From a virus, in IMG/VR virus record IMGVR_UViG_3300025369_000081, positions 1 through 20,787 of that record: a DNA stretch of 20,787 bases. The stretch is one strand, 5' to 3'. A program made the translations under genes and the position numbers. The notes beneath the pieces were generated by a model. The model worked only from the letters and a program-made list of their open reading frames with translations. It did no database searches and was not told where the DNA came from. Positions 6,120-15,300 of this stretch are shown piece after piece; positions within the stretch are counted from its first letter, which is position 1, and each line of letters begins with the position of its first letter.

Positions 6120-6508
6120 TGGGTAGTATACTCTCACTAATATTACCAGCACTCGTACCCGTCTTTACTGACGGGGTACGTGGTGTGTTTGCTCGTATTA
6201 CTGGAGGTGCGGGTGGGCAACCTCAAAATGTACAAGAACGAGTTCAACTTATGGAAGCTGAAGCTCAAAAGCTACAAGCTATGTCAGCATTAGATGGAAC
6301 TGTAACAGGACAACCAGCTCAATGGATTGTAGATTTAAGAGCATCATTTAGATATGTTATTATCAGTGCTATTCTTGTTTTTACTGGTGTTATTGTTTTC
6401 TTTCCTGGAATAGTAGGAGCAACAGTAATAGCAACCTTTTTAGATATGTCCGGTGCATGTATGTCTTTTGTCATCGGTGAAAGAATGTACTTGAGTATTA
6501 AAAAATGA
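6119..6508 (+). CDS. Probable holin of the three-transmembrane type
   Basis: A 129-residue membrane protein. Residues 3-16 are hydrophobic (ILSLILPALVPVF), residues 36-58 are polar and helix-forming (NVQERVQLMEAEAQKLQA), and residues about 78-118 hold two hydrophobic segments (YVIISAILVFTGVIVFF and IVGATVIATFLDMSGACMSF) followed by GERMYLSIKK. This order, with an Arg-containing approach (DLRASFRY) and a short charged end after the last segment, is like the phage or gene-transfer-agent '3TM' holin family (the GTA_holin_3TM type). Such proteins sit in the inner membrane and release endolysin. Its stop overlaps the next start by ATGA (6505-6508). Another membrane role is possible; a true endolysin lies far downstream at 19073. 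Confidence 0.55.
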   Translation: MGSILSLILPALVPVFTDGVRGVFARITGGAGGQPQNVQERVQLMEAEAQKLQAMSALDGTVTGQPAQWIVDLRASFRYVIISAILVFTGVIVFFPGIVGATVIATFLDMSGACMSFVIGERMYLSIKK

Positions 6509-6843
6509 CCTTAGTGACAGTGGATACATTAAAGGCGATGTACAAGATGTTTTGTAATCTTCCACCCTTTGATAAGTATACACTGCCTCATGCGTCTCAG
6601 ATAGAATGGTTGATTGTTAATGATCCAGATATGTATGGACAATATCAACCAGAACCTCATGCAATAACAATGAGCACTGCAAGGTGTGGTCATTTAGATA
6701 CAATCCAACGGACGTTAGTTCATGAGATGGTTCATATGATCTTATATCTGCAAGGCAAGAGATATGAGTTACATAACAAAAACTTCTTTAACTTTACTAA
6801 CAAGATAGCCACTTTGTATGGCTGGGACCCGAAAGAACTTTAA
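6505..6843 (+). CDS. SprT-like zinc metalloprotease domain protein
   Basis: A 112-residue protein with a zinc-peptidase signature: LVHEMVHMILYLQG, giving H73-E74-x2-H77, and a likely third metal ligand H90 in LHNKNF, 13 residues after H77. Spacing and context (a short helix with HExxH, then 'H.k.F', then GW near the C-terminus) match the SprT-like fold known in small phage proteins and in SprT/Spartan. The protein is about the size of a bare catalytic core; there is no C-terminal zinc ribbon. It sits between two holin candidates and overlaps the first by four bases. It may process a virion or lysis protein, or act in DNA-protein crosslink removal. The fold is fairly sure, the substrate unknown. 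Confidence 0.7.
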   Translation: MTLVTVDTLKAMYKMFCNLPPFDKYTLPHASQIEWLIVNDPDMYGQYQPEPHAITMSTARCGHLDTIQRTLVHEMVHMILYLQGKRYELHNKNFFNFTNKIATLYGWDPKEL

Positions 6844-6844
6844 C

Positions 6845-7039
6845 ATGGTAGACCATTCACAACTAACCGAACCAGTAAAACATGTAGTAGATGCCGTAGC
6901 AGCTGCAACAGCTTTAGGAACTATAACTACTTTATTACCACCTATTGCAGCACTACTCACTATATTCTGGACTTTTGTTCGTATATACGATAGATTCTTT
7001 TCTAAAACTAAAAGACCAACTAATACATCACAGGACTAA
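6845..7039 (+). CDS. Second small membrane protein, holin candidate
   Basis: Start chosen at ATG 6845, two bases after the preceding stop; an in-frame ATG at 6818 would extend back into the protease gene and adds a polar segment of poor fit. The 64-residue product has a short polar N-terminus, a hydrophobic segment at about 17-30, a turn with LPP (residues 30-33), and a second hydrophobic stretch (IAALLTIFWTFVRIYDRFF), ending in a Lys/Arg-rich tail. This hairpin layout with 'LPPIAALLTIFW' and a basic end is what I recall from small podophage holins (class II, T7 17.5-like). It could be the main holin, with the 129-residue protein an accessory, or the reverse. Confidence 0.6.
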   Translation: MVDHSQLTEPVKHVVDAVAAATALGTITTLLPPIAALLTIFWTFVRIYDRFFSKTKRPTNTSQD

Positions 7040-7041
7040 TT

Positions 7042-7788
7042 ATGGCAGTTACTGGTATATCAAACTTTGTAGTTACACGTAATCAAGTTATTGAAGCAGC
7101 CTTAAGAGGTCTATCAGTACTTGAAGAAGGTGCACAACCTTCTGCAGCAGCATTAGAGAACTGTGGATTCTCTCTTAATCTTATTATGAAGAAATGGCAG
7201 TCTGAGGGTGTTAAACTCTGGACTATAACAGAACTTACGCTACCTTTAGTAGCTGGTCAAACTACTTATAACATTGGTACTGCTTCTAATAACGACTTAG
7301 TAACTGATAAACCATTGAGACTCATTCAAAGTTTCTTACGAAATACTGGAGTATCACCTGCAGTAGATATTCCTATGACTATTATCTCTCAACAAGAGTA
7401 TAATATTTTAGGTAGTAAGTTTTCTACAGGAACTACCAATAGTGTGTTCTATCAACCATACACTACGTATGGTACAGTATCTGTTTTCTTAACACCTGAT
7501 AGCAATACACAAACTAACTACGAATTACATTTAACAGTACAAAGACCTATTTATATTGTTAATAACCCTAATGATAACTTTGACTTTCCTAGTGAATGGT
7601 TCTTAGCTCTTAAATGGGCATTGATGGCAGAAGTAGCTTCTGACTATGATAAGAATTTAAATGAACGTACTTACATTGATAGTAAAGCTACATTATTTAA
7701 ACAAGAACTTCTTGATTGGGATATTGAGCATTCATCTACATTCTTCCAACCAGATCAAAGGACAGGATTTAATAGGAACTTTAGATAA
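7042..7788 (+). CDS. Head-tail adaptor, P22 gp4-like / tail tubular A-like
   Basis: A 248-residue protein with AGGA before ATG 7042. The N-terminal third is helical and reads TRNQVIEAALRGLSVLEEGA, then LNLIMKKWQSEGVKLW; this 'tR..vI..AlR.lgvl..G..p......a...LN.m.k.w...G..lW' pattern is typical of the P22 gp4 family of tail accessory factors, which form a ring below the portal. A beta-rich insertion follows, and a C-terminal helix region with FPSEWFLALKWALMAEVASD, also typical of the family (the 'P.e...aL...LA..la..y' pattern). The family length is about 160-250, so this is full-length. It shares TAATG with the tail hub gene, matching the usual gp4-gp10 order. Confidence 0.75.
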   Translation: MAVTGISNFVVTRNQVIEAALRGLSVLEEGAQPSAAALENCGFSLNLIMKKWQSEGVKLWTITELTLPLVAGQTTYNIGTASNNDLVTDKPLRLIQSFLRNTGVSPAVDIPMTIISQQEYNILGSKFSTGTTNSVFYQPYTTYGTVSVFLTPDSNTQTNYELHLTVQRPIYIVNNPNDNFDFPSEWFLALKWALMAEVASDYDKNLNERTYIDSKATLFKQELLDWDIEHSSTFFQPDQRTGFNRNFR

Positions 7789-9863
7789 TGGCTAAGGCTC
7801 TTTTACCTTTATTACAGCCTCTAAGGTTTAGAACTAACGATACTACTAAAGATGCTAAGATGGTCAACTGTTATAAAGAAACAGTTGGTCAAAAAGCTTA
7901 TATAGTTAAAAGACCTGGTAAAGCTAACTATACAGTTACTCCTGCATTATCAGCTCCTGGTCAAGGTTTATGGGCTTATAATAATGGTTTGTATGCAGTA
8001 TCTGGTGGTACATTATATCAAATAGCTAATAACACTTCTACTAGCTTACTTACAGGTTTAAGTAGTACAAAGAATATAAGCTTTGTTAACACATTAGCTA
8101 CAACTAGTCCACACCCTTACATGGTGTTCCATGACCAAACTAATGGATACTATTTAGATGCTACAGGTGCTATTTATAATATGGCACAACAAGTTAACTT
8201 GGTAGTATTAACTAATGGTGGTTCAGGTTACCCAGCTGGTGGTGGTACATTTACTGTATCAGGTTCTGGAGGTGGTAGCGGAGCTACAGGAACATTTACT
8301 ACCTATGGTGGTTCTATTACTAATGTAACCTTAACTAATCCAGGCTCAGGTTATAGTGGTACATTAACAGTAACATTTAATAGTACAAGTGGGGTTGTTA
8401 CAGGTAGTATCTCTAGTACTACTTTAACAGTTACAGCAGTAACATCAGGTGGTTTATATTCAGGTATGACTATATCAGGTACTGGAGTTACATCTGGTAC
8501 ATACATTGTTAACCAACTTACTTCTACAGATACTGCAGCAGCAACTACTACTTATGTAAGTGGTGGTGCTAAGAATACTAATACTATTACATTATCATCT
8601 GTTACTAATATAGTAGTTAATCAACTTATATCAGGTACTGGTGTACCCTCAGCTACTACAGTAACATCAATAGATGCTACTAATAAAATAGTTACTTTAA
8701 GTAATGTATTATCAGCTCAAGCTGCTGGTACTTATAACTTTTATACACAAGGTACAGTTGGTACTTATACAGTAAGTTCATCACAAAGTGTAAGCAGTAC
8801 TACTATCACGGGTACAGTAACTACTGCAGCGACAGCTTCTGCTAGTTTAAATAGTTTTCCAGCTAACCCTGTTCCTGGTATTGTTTATCTAGATGGTTAT
8901 GTGTTTGTCATGGACCCTCAAGGTCAAATATGGCAATCAGATAATGAATCTCCTAATTCATGGGGTGCTTTGAATTATACATCAGCTAAATCAGAAGCTG
9001 ATAAAGGTAAAGCAATTGCTAGACATCTTAATTATATTGTAGCATTTAAAGAATGGACTACTGACTTCTTCTATGACAATGGTAATCCTTCAGGATCAGT
9101 ATTATCAATTAACCAATCTGCTCATATGGAAATTGGTTGTGCAACAGGTGATTCAGTTCAAAATGTAGAACAATCATTAGTATGGATGGCTAATGTATCT
9201 GAAGGTGGTAGATCTATTATGATGCTTAATGGTCTTGCTCCTTACAAAGTGTCTACTAAACCTGTAGAAAACTTCTTAGATGCAAGTGACCTTTCAGGAG
9301 TATACTCTTGGGTTTATAAGATTGCTGGGCATACATTCTATGGTTTAGTATTAACAGATCAAAATGTAACACTTGTTTATGACATAGATGAAAAAGAATG
9401 GCACCTATGGACTACAAGTAAAGATTACATAGGTGGTGGTGAAAACTACTTTGAATGTTCTTTTGTACAACAGTTCCCTTACAATAGTGGACCTTACTAT
9501 GTATTAGATGCTGTTAATGGTTTAATATTTACATTAGACCCTACTAACTACCATGATCCTTTTGGTCCTATTAGAATGCGTATTGTATCTGATAGGGTAG
9601 ACTTTAATACTTATGATCAAAAGACTTCTAGTTGTTTAGCTATTTATGGTGATCAAATTAATGATGTTATGCAAGTAAGACATGTTGAAGATGATTATAA
9701 TACTTGGTCTTCTTATCGTAACATTGATTTAAGTTTACAAAAACCTTGTATCTATAATTTAGGTAGGTTTAGAAGAAGAGCTTGGGAGTTTCTGTATACT
9801 GGTAATAATCCTTTAAGACTTGAAAAGGCAGAGTTTGACATCAATGGTCAAATAGGCGGTTAA
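7788..9863 (+). CDS. Tail hub/needle-base protein, P22 gp10-like, with large insertion
   Basis: A 691-residue protein starting at TAATG with the adaptor gene. Residues 1-135 look like the start of the P22 gp10 (packaged DNA stabilisation) family: a short LLPLLQPLRFRTNDTT, then MVNCYKET, KRPGKANYTV and a beta-propeller-like series (GLWAYNNGLYAVSGGTLYQI). Residues about 139-355 are a Gly/Ser/Thr-rich insertion. From about 356 the family pattern resumes: YLDGYVFVMDPQGQIWQS, then IVAFKEWTTDFFYDNGNP, SLVWMANVSEGGRSIMMLNG, and a closing stretch (NLGRFRRRAWEFLYTGNNP, then LRLEKAEF) like the family's C-terminal end. Most gp10 proteins are about 470 residues, so the core without insertion agrees. It closes the tail tube beneath the adaptor. 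Confidence 0.75.
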   Translation: MAKALLPLLQPLRFRTNDTTKDAKMVNCYKETVGQKAYIVKRPGKANYTVTPALSAPGQGLWAYNNGLYAVSGGTLYQIANNTSTSLLTGLSSTKNISFVNTLATTSPHPYMVFHDQTNGYYLDATGAIYNMAQQVNLVVLTNGGSGYPAGGGTFTVSGSGGGSGATGTFTTYGGSITNVTLTNPGSGYSGTLTVTFNSTSGVVTGSISSTTLTVTAVTSGGLYSGMTISGTGVTSGTYIVNQLTSTDTAAATTTYVSGGAKNTNTITLSSVTNIVVNQLISGTGVPSATTVTSIDATNKIVTLSNVLSAQAAGTYNFYTQGTVGTYTVSSSQSVSSTTITGTVTTAATASASLNSFPANPVPGIVYLDGYVFVMDPQGQIWQSDNESPNSWGALNYTSAKSEADKGKAIARHLNYIVAFKEWTTDFFYDNGNPSGSVLSINQSAHMEIGCATGDSVQNVEQSLVWMANVSEGGRSIMMLNGLAPYKVSTKPVENFLDASDLSGVYSWVYKIAGHTFYGLVLTDQNVTLVYDIDEKEWHLWTTSKDYIGGGENYFECSFVQQFPYNSGPYYVLDAVNGLIFTLDPTNYHDPFGPIRMRIVSDRVDFNTYDQKTSSCLAIYGDQINDVMQVRHVEDDYNTWSSYRNIDLSLQKPCIYNLGRFRRRAWEFLYTGNNPLRLEKAEFDINGQIGG
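8202..8852 (+). other. Gly/Ser/Thr-rich domain insertion inside the tail hub gene
   Basis: This part encodes residues about 139-355 of the hub. It contains two 'GSGY' motifs (GGSGYPAGG, then NPGSGYSGTL) around GSGGGSGATGTF, and two 'ISGTGV' modules (GMTISGTGVTSGTYI, then NQLISGTGVPSATTV) ending with TLSNVLSAQAAGTYN and two 'GTYTVSSSQSVSSTTITG'-type strands. These are beta modules known from phage fibre and surface proteins. They interrupt the otherwise gp10-like propeller. Confidence 0.65.
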
Positions 9864-10280
9864 TTGAATATCCTTTTAATTAACAAAGAAGATTATGAAA
9901 AGGTCTTTCCTTTAATAGAGTCTTATTTAAAAAGTGCAGCAGAGTATACTTTTGGTAGATTTAAAGCTGAAGACATTAAACAAGGTTTATTAGTTAAACC
10001 TCAGCAACTCTGGGTTGCTTTTGATGATCAGCATACTTATGGTTTTGTAGTAACTGAGATATTTAAATATCCACAAATAACAACTTTAATCATGCATTTT
10101 ACAGCAGGTAAACAATTACCTAAATGGAAAGATGCAATGTTAAAAGAACTAAGAGACTTTGGTAAAGAACATAAATGTTCAACTATAGAATCTTATGGTC
10201 GTAGAGGTTGGTCTAAAGTGTTTAAGAACGATGGATATAAAGAACAATTTACTTTTTATGAATTACCCTTGGAGAATTAA
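9864..10280 (+). CDS. Acetyltransferase-fold protein, T7 gp13-like
   Basis: A 138-residue protein with a TTG start (9864) placed directly after the hub stop (TAATTG) and an AGGCGG about six bases upstream (9854-9859). There is no in-frame ATG near the start, and the N-terminal strand NILLINKED would be lost with a later one. The pattern PLIESYLKSAAEYTFGRFKA, then QQLWVAFDDQHTYGFVVTEI, then CSTIESYGRRGWSKVFKNDG resembles the acetyltransferase-like gene found in T7-type phages at the gp13 (internal virion protein A) position. The GNAT-typical last part ('Y.R.GW...f...G') is present, but the acetyl-CoA loop is not obvious. It stands first in the ejection-protein block, as gp13 does. It may be enzyme or structural. 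Confidence 0.6.
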   Translation: MNILLINKEDYEKVFPLIESYLKSAAEYTFGRFKAEDIKQGLLVKPQQLWVAFDDQHTYGFVVTEIFKYPQITTLIMHFTAGKQLPKWKDAMLKELRDFGKEHKCSTIESYGRRGWSKVFKNDGYKEQFTFYELPLEN

Positions 10281-10282
10281 CA

Positions 10283-10951
10283 ATGTTTGGTTTTAAACAA
10301 ATTGGTGTTTTAAAGCACCCAGGATATAATGGTAAAGGTGGCGGAGGATCTTCTTCACCTACACAAACAGACTTCTTTGGAGCAGGTCAACGAGCTCCTT
10401 ATGCTAACCTATTAAGTCAACTTATATTAGGTGGTGGTACTATTCCTGGTTCAACTACTACTACAGGTGCAGGTAAAAATAAGAAAACTATAACAACTCC
10501 AGGTATGTCTATTACGGATTATATTAAGTCGACTCCTGGTTATCAATTTGGTATTACTCAAGGAGCAGATCAAATAAATAGACAGTCTGCTGCTACAGGA
10601 GCAGGTCCTTCTGGTGCTCAAAACTTAGCACTACAAAACTATGGTAATGCTTATGCTCAAACTCAATACCAACAACTTATTCAAAACCTTATGGGTCCTT
10701 CTGGTGCAGGTCAAGGTGGTATTGTTACACCTGCTCAACCTGGTACAAGTTTTGGTGCTCAAGCATTAGGTGCTTATGCTGGAGCTGGGTTCCCTGGTGT
10801 ATCTAGTATATTTGGTAGTGCTGGTGGCGCAGTTGGCGCTACAGGTACTATTGCTGGTGAAATAGGTGGTGCCAACTTAATTGGTACAGGTTCTGCTGCT
10901 GCAAGTGGTGGTGGATTCTTTAGTACAATTGCTTCATTATTTGGTGGATAA
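10283..10951 (+). CDS. Short internal virion / ejection protein, Gly-rich
   Basis: A 222-residue protein with GGAG (10271-10274) ahead of ATG 10283. It opens with a Gly/Ser-rich linker and has one helical segment at about residues 78-135: DYIKSTPGYQFGITQGADQI, then NRQSAATGAGPSGAQNLALQ and YGNAYAQTQYQQLIQNLM. This segment (a 'tPgYqF...qG...i.r...A.G...G....aL..Yg...A..eY...' pattern) is common in phage DNA-transfer or internal virion proteins. The C-terminal 70 residues are Gly/Ala-rich with little polarity, ending GFFSTIASLFGG, which would suit membrane insertion during ejection. It corresponds by position to T7 gp14. The reading of the segment is fairly safe, the role inferred. Confidence 0.6.
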   Translation: MFGFKQIGVLKHPGYNGKGGGGSSSPTQTDFFGAGQRAPYANLLSQLILGGGTIPGSTTTTGAGKNKKTITTPGMSITDYIKSTPGYQFGITQGADQINRQSAATGAGPSGAQNLALQNYGNAYAQTQYQQLIQNLMGPSGAGQGGIVTPAQPGTSFGAQALGAYAGAGFPGVSSIFGSAGGAVGATGTIAGEIGGANLIGTGSAAASGGGFFSTIASLFGG

Positions 10952-10955
10952 TATT

Positions 10956-12302
10956 ATGGCTTATTATGATTACTTTGGTGACTTAATGAAGGGCTATCAA
11001 TTTGGCTCTTTAGTTAAAGACAAAATGGAACAAAACAAGGCTAAGGATATTGAAGCTCAGTATGCTAAACAATATAATACGTCTACGCCTCAAGTAGACA
11101 CTAGTAAACCACAGGTAGCTGCTACTAGTAAAACTCCTGATGATTCTTCTCCTTTTCCTACTACTCCTGTTACAGATGATAAAACTAGAGTAGAAAAGAC
11201 ATCACCGTTTGGTACCTATGATGAGAAAGGTATGGAAAGTCCTGCTGACTCTATCTTAGGATTTAAAGGACAACCTCCTACAGATGCTGAAAGAAAGTCT
11301 ATGTCTTCAGGTACTCCTATGGATGCTGAAGCACCTAAGCCTCTTACAGATGTAGTTAAGCAATCAGAAAGTCCTAAGCCTTCTTCTGCTCCAACTGCAT
11401 CTCAAGAAACTAAACCTATTATGACTCAACATTTTGAGGCTCATAATGCTGCTAATGATTTAAACAATGCTATTAACTATAAAAAAGGATTAGTTCAAGA
11501 GTATCGTAAAAGAGGCATGACAGATGCCGCTAACAAAGTAGAAGGTGAAATGTTTGATCTTCAAGGTCAAGCTATTAATGCTAATATTAAAGCTTTAGAA
11601 CTTCAAGATAAAGTTATGGACAATGTAGGTGGTATATTAGATGGCTATATTAAACGTGCAGAGGGCGGTCCTGAAGCTGAAAAAAGTGCTAGAAGTGTTG
11701 CTCAACTTCAACTAAATCAAATTGGTTATGATGGTACTGTAGCTTTTGGTGATGACTATAAAGATAACATTGCTAAAGCTAAACAACTATCTGCAAGTAC
11801 TACTACTGGTAAAGAACGTACTAAACTTCAGATTGAAGCTACTAAAGCTGCTGAAAAAGAACGTATGGATAATGTTAAGATTGAAGCTACACAAAGAACA
11901 ACAGCTTTAAATGAACGTAAACAAGCTTATAGAGAAAAAGGTAATGATGTTAAAGGTCTAACTTCTATTATTAAAGAAGAGACAGATAATGCTAAGCTCT
12001 ATAAAGACTTAGCTGAGAATGGCACTACTAAAGAAATAAGACAACAAGCTTACGCTACTTATTTACAATTACAACAAGACATACAAAAAGATACAGCAGA
12101 CCTTAAAAAGATATCTAAAGGTAAAGCTACTGTTGAAGAGGCTCCTAAAACAGCTCCTGCTAAACCTCAACAAGCTAAAGTATCTGAAACAGATCTTAAA
12201 AAGTATAAAGACTTTGCTAAAGAAGCTATTAAACAAGGTAAGTCTAAAGAAGAGGTTGCTAGTAAATATAAACAACTTACAGGTTTAGATTTAGACGTTT
12301 AA
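10956..12302 (+). CDS. Coiled-coil internal virion / ejection protein, 448 aa
   Basis: Start taken at ATG 10956, four bases after the previous stop; the frame is open upstream (ATG 10881) but that segment is a Leu/Val-rich shadow of the previous gene's Gly codons. The product is very polar, with no cysteine that I can see. Residues 1-40 are helical (YYDYFGDLMKGYQFGSLVKD), 45-160 are a Pro/Ser/Thr-rich disordered stretch, and about 160-400 are charged helices with coiled-coil character (AANDLNNAINYKKGL, ALELQDKVMDNV, KERTKLQIEATKAAEKERMD). The last 40 residues (ETDLKKYKDFAKEAIKQGKS) form a small helical end domain. By position it is the T7 gp15-like ejection protein, though I see no direct sequence match. 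Confidence 0.6.
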   Translation: MAYYDYFGDLMKGYQFGSLVKDKMEQNKAKDIEAQYAKQYNTSTPQVDTSKPQVAATSKTPDDSSPFPTTPVTDDKTRVEKTSPFGTYDEKGMESPADSILGFKGQPPTDAERKSMSSGTPMDAEAPKPLTDVVKQSESPKPSSAPTASQETKPIMTQHFEAHNAANDLNNAINYKKGLVQEYRKRGMTDAANKVEGEMFDLQGQAINANIKALELQDKVMDNVGGILDGYIKRAEGGPEAEKSARSVAQLQLNQIGYDGTVAFGDDYKDNIAKAKQLSASTTTGKERTKLQIEATKAAEKERMDNVKIEATQRTTALNERKQAYREKGNDVKGLTSIIKEETDNAKLYKDLAENGTTKEIRQQAYATYLQLQQDIQKDTADLKKISKGKATVEEAPKTAPAKPQQAKVSETDLKKYKDFAKEAIKQGKSKEEVASKYKQLTGLDLDV

Positions 12303-12307
12303 TATAA

Positions 12308-15300
12308 ATGGAAAATCCTTTTCTACAAGACTCTAGTAAAGACAACCTAAATACATTTAAAGACTTCCTTGGTCAATCAGAGGGAGCCGATTATAATGTT
12401 ATTACAGGTGGTTCTACATTTAATGACTTCTCCAAACATCCTGGAGTTGTAGGCACTACTACGGCTGAGGGTCCTAGCACTGCAGCAGGTAAGTATCAAA
12501 TCACTAAGACTACTTATGATGAGTATGCTAAGAAATTAAACATTACTGACTTCTCCCCTGAGAGTCAAGACAAAATAGCTGAAGCAATAATCAAAGATAA
12601 AGGTGCACTGCCTGACATTGAAAAAGGTGATTATGAATCTGCTATCAATAAACTAGGTGGAACTTGGGCTAGCTTACCTTCTAGTAAATACTCTCAACCT
12701 AAACGTTCATGGGATTGGGTTAAAGAGAAATTAAGATTAGGTGATAAGGTTAGTGATAAAACTCTTAGTGATCTTATTGTAGATACTCCTAAGGACACAG
12801 CTAAAACTAGTGAACCCCCAAAAGAAGAAAATCCATTCCTTACCGATACTACTGCAGAAAAGAATCCTTTCTTAGAAGAAGATACTAAAACTACAGCTAA
12901 TCCTTTTCTAGATGATAATACATTAGTTGGTGCTATTAAAGCTCAATACAAAGAAGAGAAACAAAACTTTGTAGATACCTTTTTATCTCATGGTGCTGCA
13001 GGAATATTACCTGCTATGGGTGGTCTTGCTGGTGCTAAAGGTCTTACTAGTGTTGCTACAGCAGCTCTAGGTGCTACTCCTGAAGGTCGTGTATTAAAAG
13101 TAGCATTTCCAATTATAACTAACCTTGTAGGTTCTGGTGTAGGATACTACGCAACTAATAAAATAGAACGTAACTTATTACCAGAGTCTATTAACCATCA
13201 CCTTGAAGTTGGTGAACAACAAAATAAATATGCTGCTCAATTAGGTGATATTACAGCTTTTGCTGGTGTTGGTGGTGTAGCTGTACCTGAAACTCTTAAA
13301 CAAGCTGCCTTTGCAGGTAGTATTGGTGTAGGTATTGAAGGCTTCCAACAATGGATGAGTGGTGAATATGATCCTACAGCTCTTCTTATCAATGCTGTTA
13401 CATTCCCTTTCCTTGGAGATAAACCAACTAAACTAGGTGAGTGGGCAACTCTTAAACCTTTAAGAGATGTTAAACCTAAACAAAATATTGATGATATCCT
13501 TAAAAAGGATCTGTACACTCCTAAAACTTTTAATGACTATAACGTTGTAGACCTTGATAAAGAAACTGCTAAGGAATACTCTGCACGTCATAACATAGAC
13601 GAGTCTAAAGCAGAAGAACATAGAGCTAATCAAAGTCAATATGAAGAAGCTGTAAGACCTGTTACATCTGTAGCTGATGGTTCTAAGCATTTAGAAGTAG
13701 ATAAAAAAGCCATCATGGAACACTTTAAAGATAAGAGATGGGAATTCTTATATAACCTTCCAAAGAACTACTTTAAAACTCCTCAAGCTTATACAGACTT
13801 CCTTATTAACAGAGTTAGCATTAAAGAAGAAATGCCTTTTGAAGATTGGTATAAAGCTAACCCTTCTGTTAGCTCTAGCCTTACTTATGACTCTCGTAAG
13901 TCTTTCTACACAGAACTTAATGATATTAAAACTAAAGCTATTCTAGGAGAAGCCTCTGATGCTGACCTATTAAGACACGATGAGTTAATAAAACAAGGTC
14001 CTCCTCAGCAATATGTTAACTACGCTGATCATATTACTCCAGATGAACTTAAAGGTATTATTGTAGGTTCTAAGAACATTGGTGAAGCTATTGATAGAAT
14101 TGTAGCTGGTAAGTTTGGTGGTAAAGTTGAACAAGAAATCTTTAAGCTATTACAAAAAGGTAAATGGCTTTCAAGTGCTGAACTAAATCTATTTGATACA
14201 TTACATCCTGAAGGTCCTAATGTACCTGCTGAGTATGATCCTAACACTCATGCTGTACGTTTATTTAATGGTGCAGACTTACCAACCTTTGCTCATGAAA
14301 TATTCCATGCAGGAACTATAAAAGCTCTTAATGATCCTACTAATGCTAAGTATGTAGAAGAATTAGAAAACCTTCTTAATGATATTAAAAATGTTATTCC
14401 TGAAGAAGAGCATTGGAAAGAATGGAAAGATGAGAATGGTAAAACAGTTGGATCAGGACTTTATGGTACTAAAAATGTAGCAGAGTTTATAAGTGAAGGG
14501 TATACTAGTGACGACTTTAGAAGAACACTACAAAACATTGTTGTAAAAAGAGATGGTCCTCAAAACAAGCTAGCAAAAGCTTGGGATGAGTTTAAGAACA
14601 TTCTAAAAGATTTAATGGGTATATCTAATAAAGATGAAGTAACTGCTTTTGATAAACTCATGGACTTAACTCATGACATGGTTAATGGTAATGATGCTAA
14701 AGCTTGGGGTAGAGGTTCTATTACACAGAAGTTTGGATACAATACAGATGCTTGGAAACAATATGAAAGTGAGCTTAATAAACAAGCTATAGATGCTGCC
14801 CAAGCTAACCCTTTCTTTAATATGGATGTTCTTAACATACCTCCATTACCTGAGAATGAAGATGGTATGGCTGACTGGTTGTTTAACCTTCAAAACATTG
14901 ATATGTATGATGAGGTAATTGCCAAGTCTATTCGTGATCAAGTTGATTTAACTCCTGAACAAAGTGCAGCCCTTCAACACTTTGTAGAAGGTCTTCATAG
15001 AGACCATGTAGAGTTACATACTAAAGCTAATAACATTGATAATGAAATTAAACAAATGGGTAAAGGTATTGGTGCTGAATACTTTGAAAGAGAGTTTCAA
15101 TCCGGTACTACAAATAGAGAGAAGTATAATAAACTTAAAGACATCTATAATAGAATGGAGTCTGATAATCCTAAAGTTAAAGATACTGTCACTGATGAAG
15201 AGAATAAATACTTTAATGACAATAAAGACTTCTGGGAAACATCAAGAACTTGGCAGAAAACAGTTGCTGAACGTTTAGAAGCAATGAAGCAACTTGAAAA

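Noticed and set aside
6818-6844. Extension of the second holin candidate into the protease gene
   Set aside because: It adds a polar segment overlapping the protease end; ATG 6845 after the stop is simpler.
10881-10955. Upstream extension of the coiled-coil ejection protein, or a frameshift fusion with the 222-aa gene
   Set aside because: The extra segment is a Leu/Val-rich out-of-frame reading of Gly/Ala codons. No slippery heptamer with a following structure is evident, and ATG 10956 begins a natural helix.
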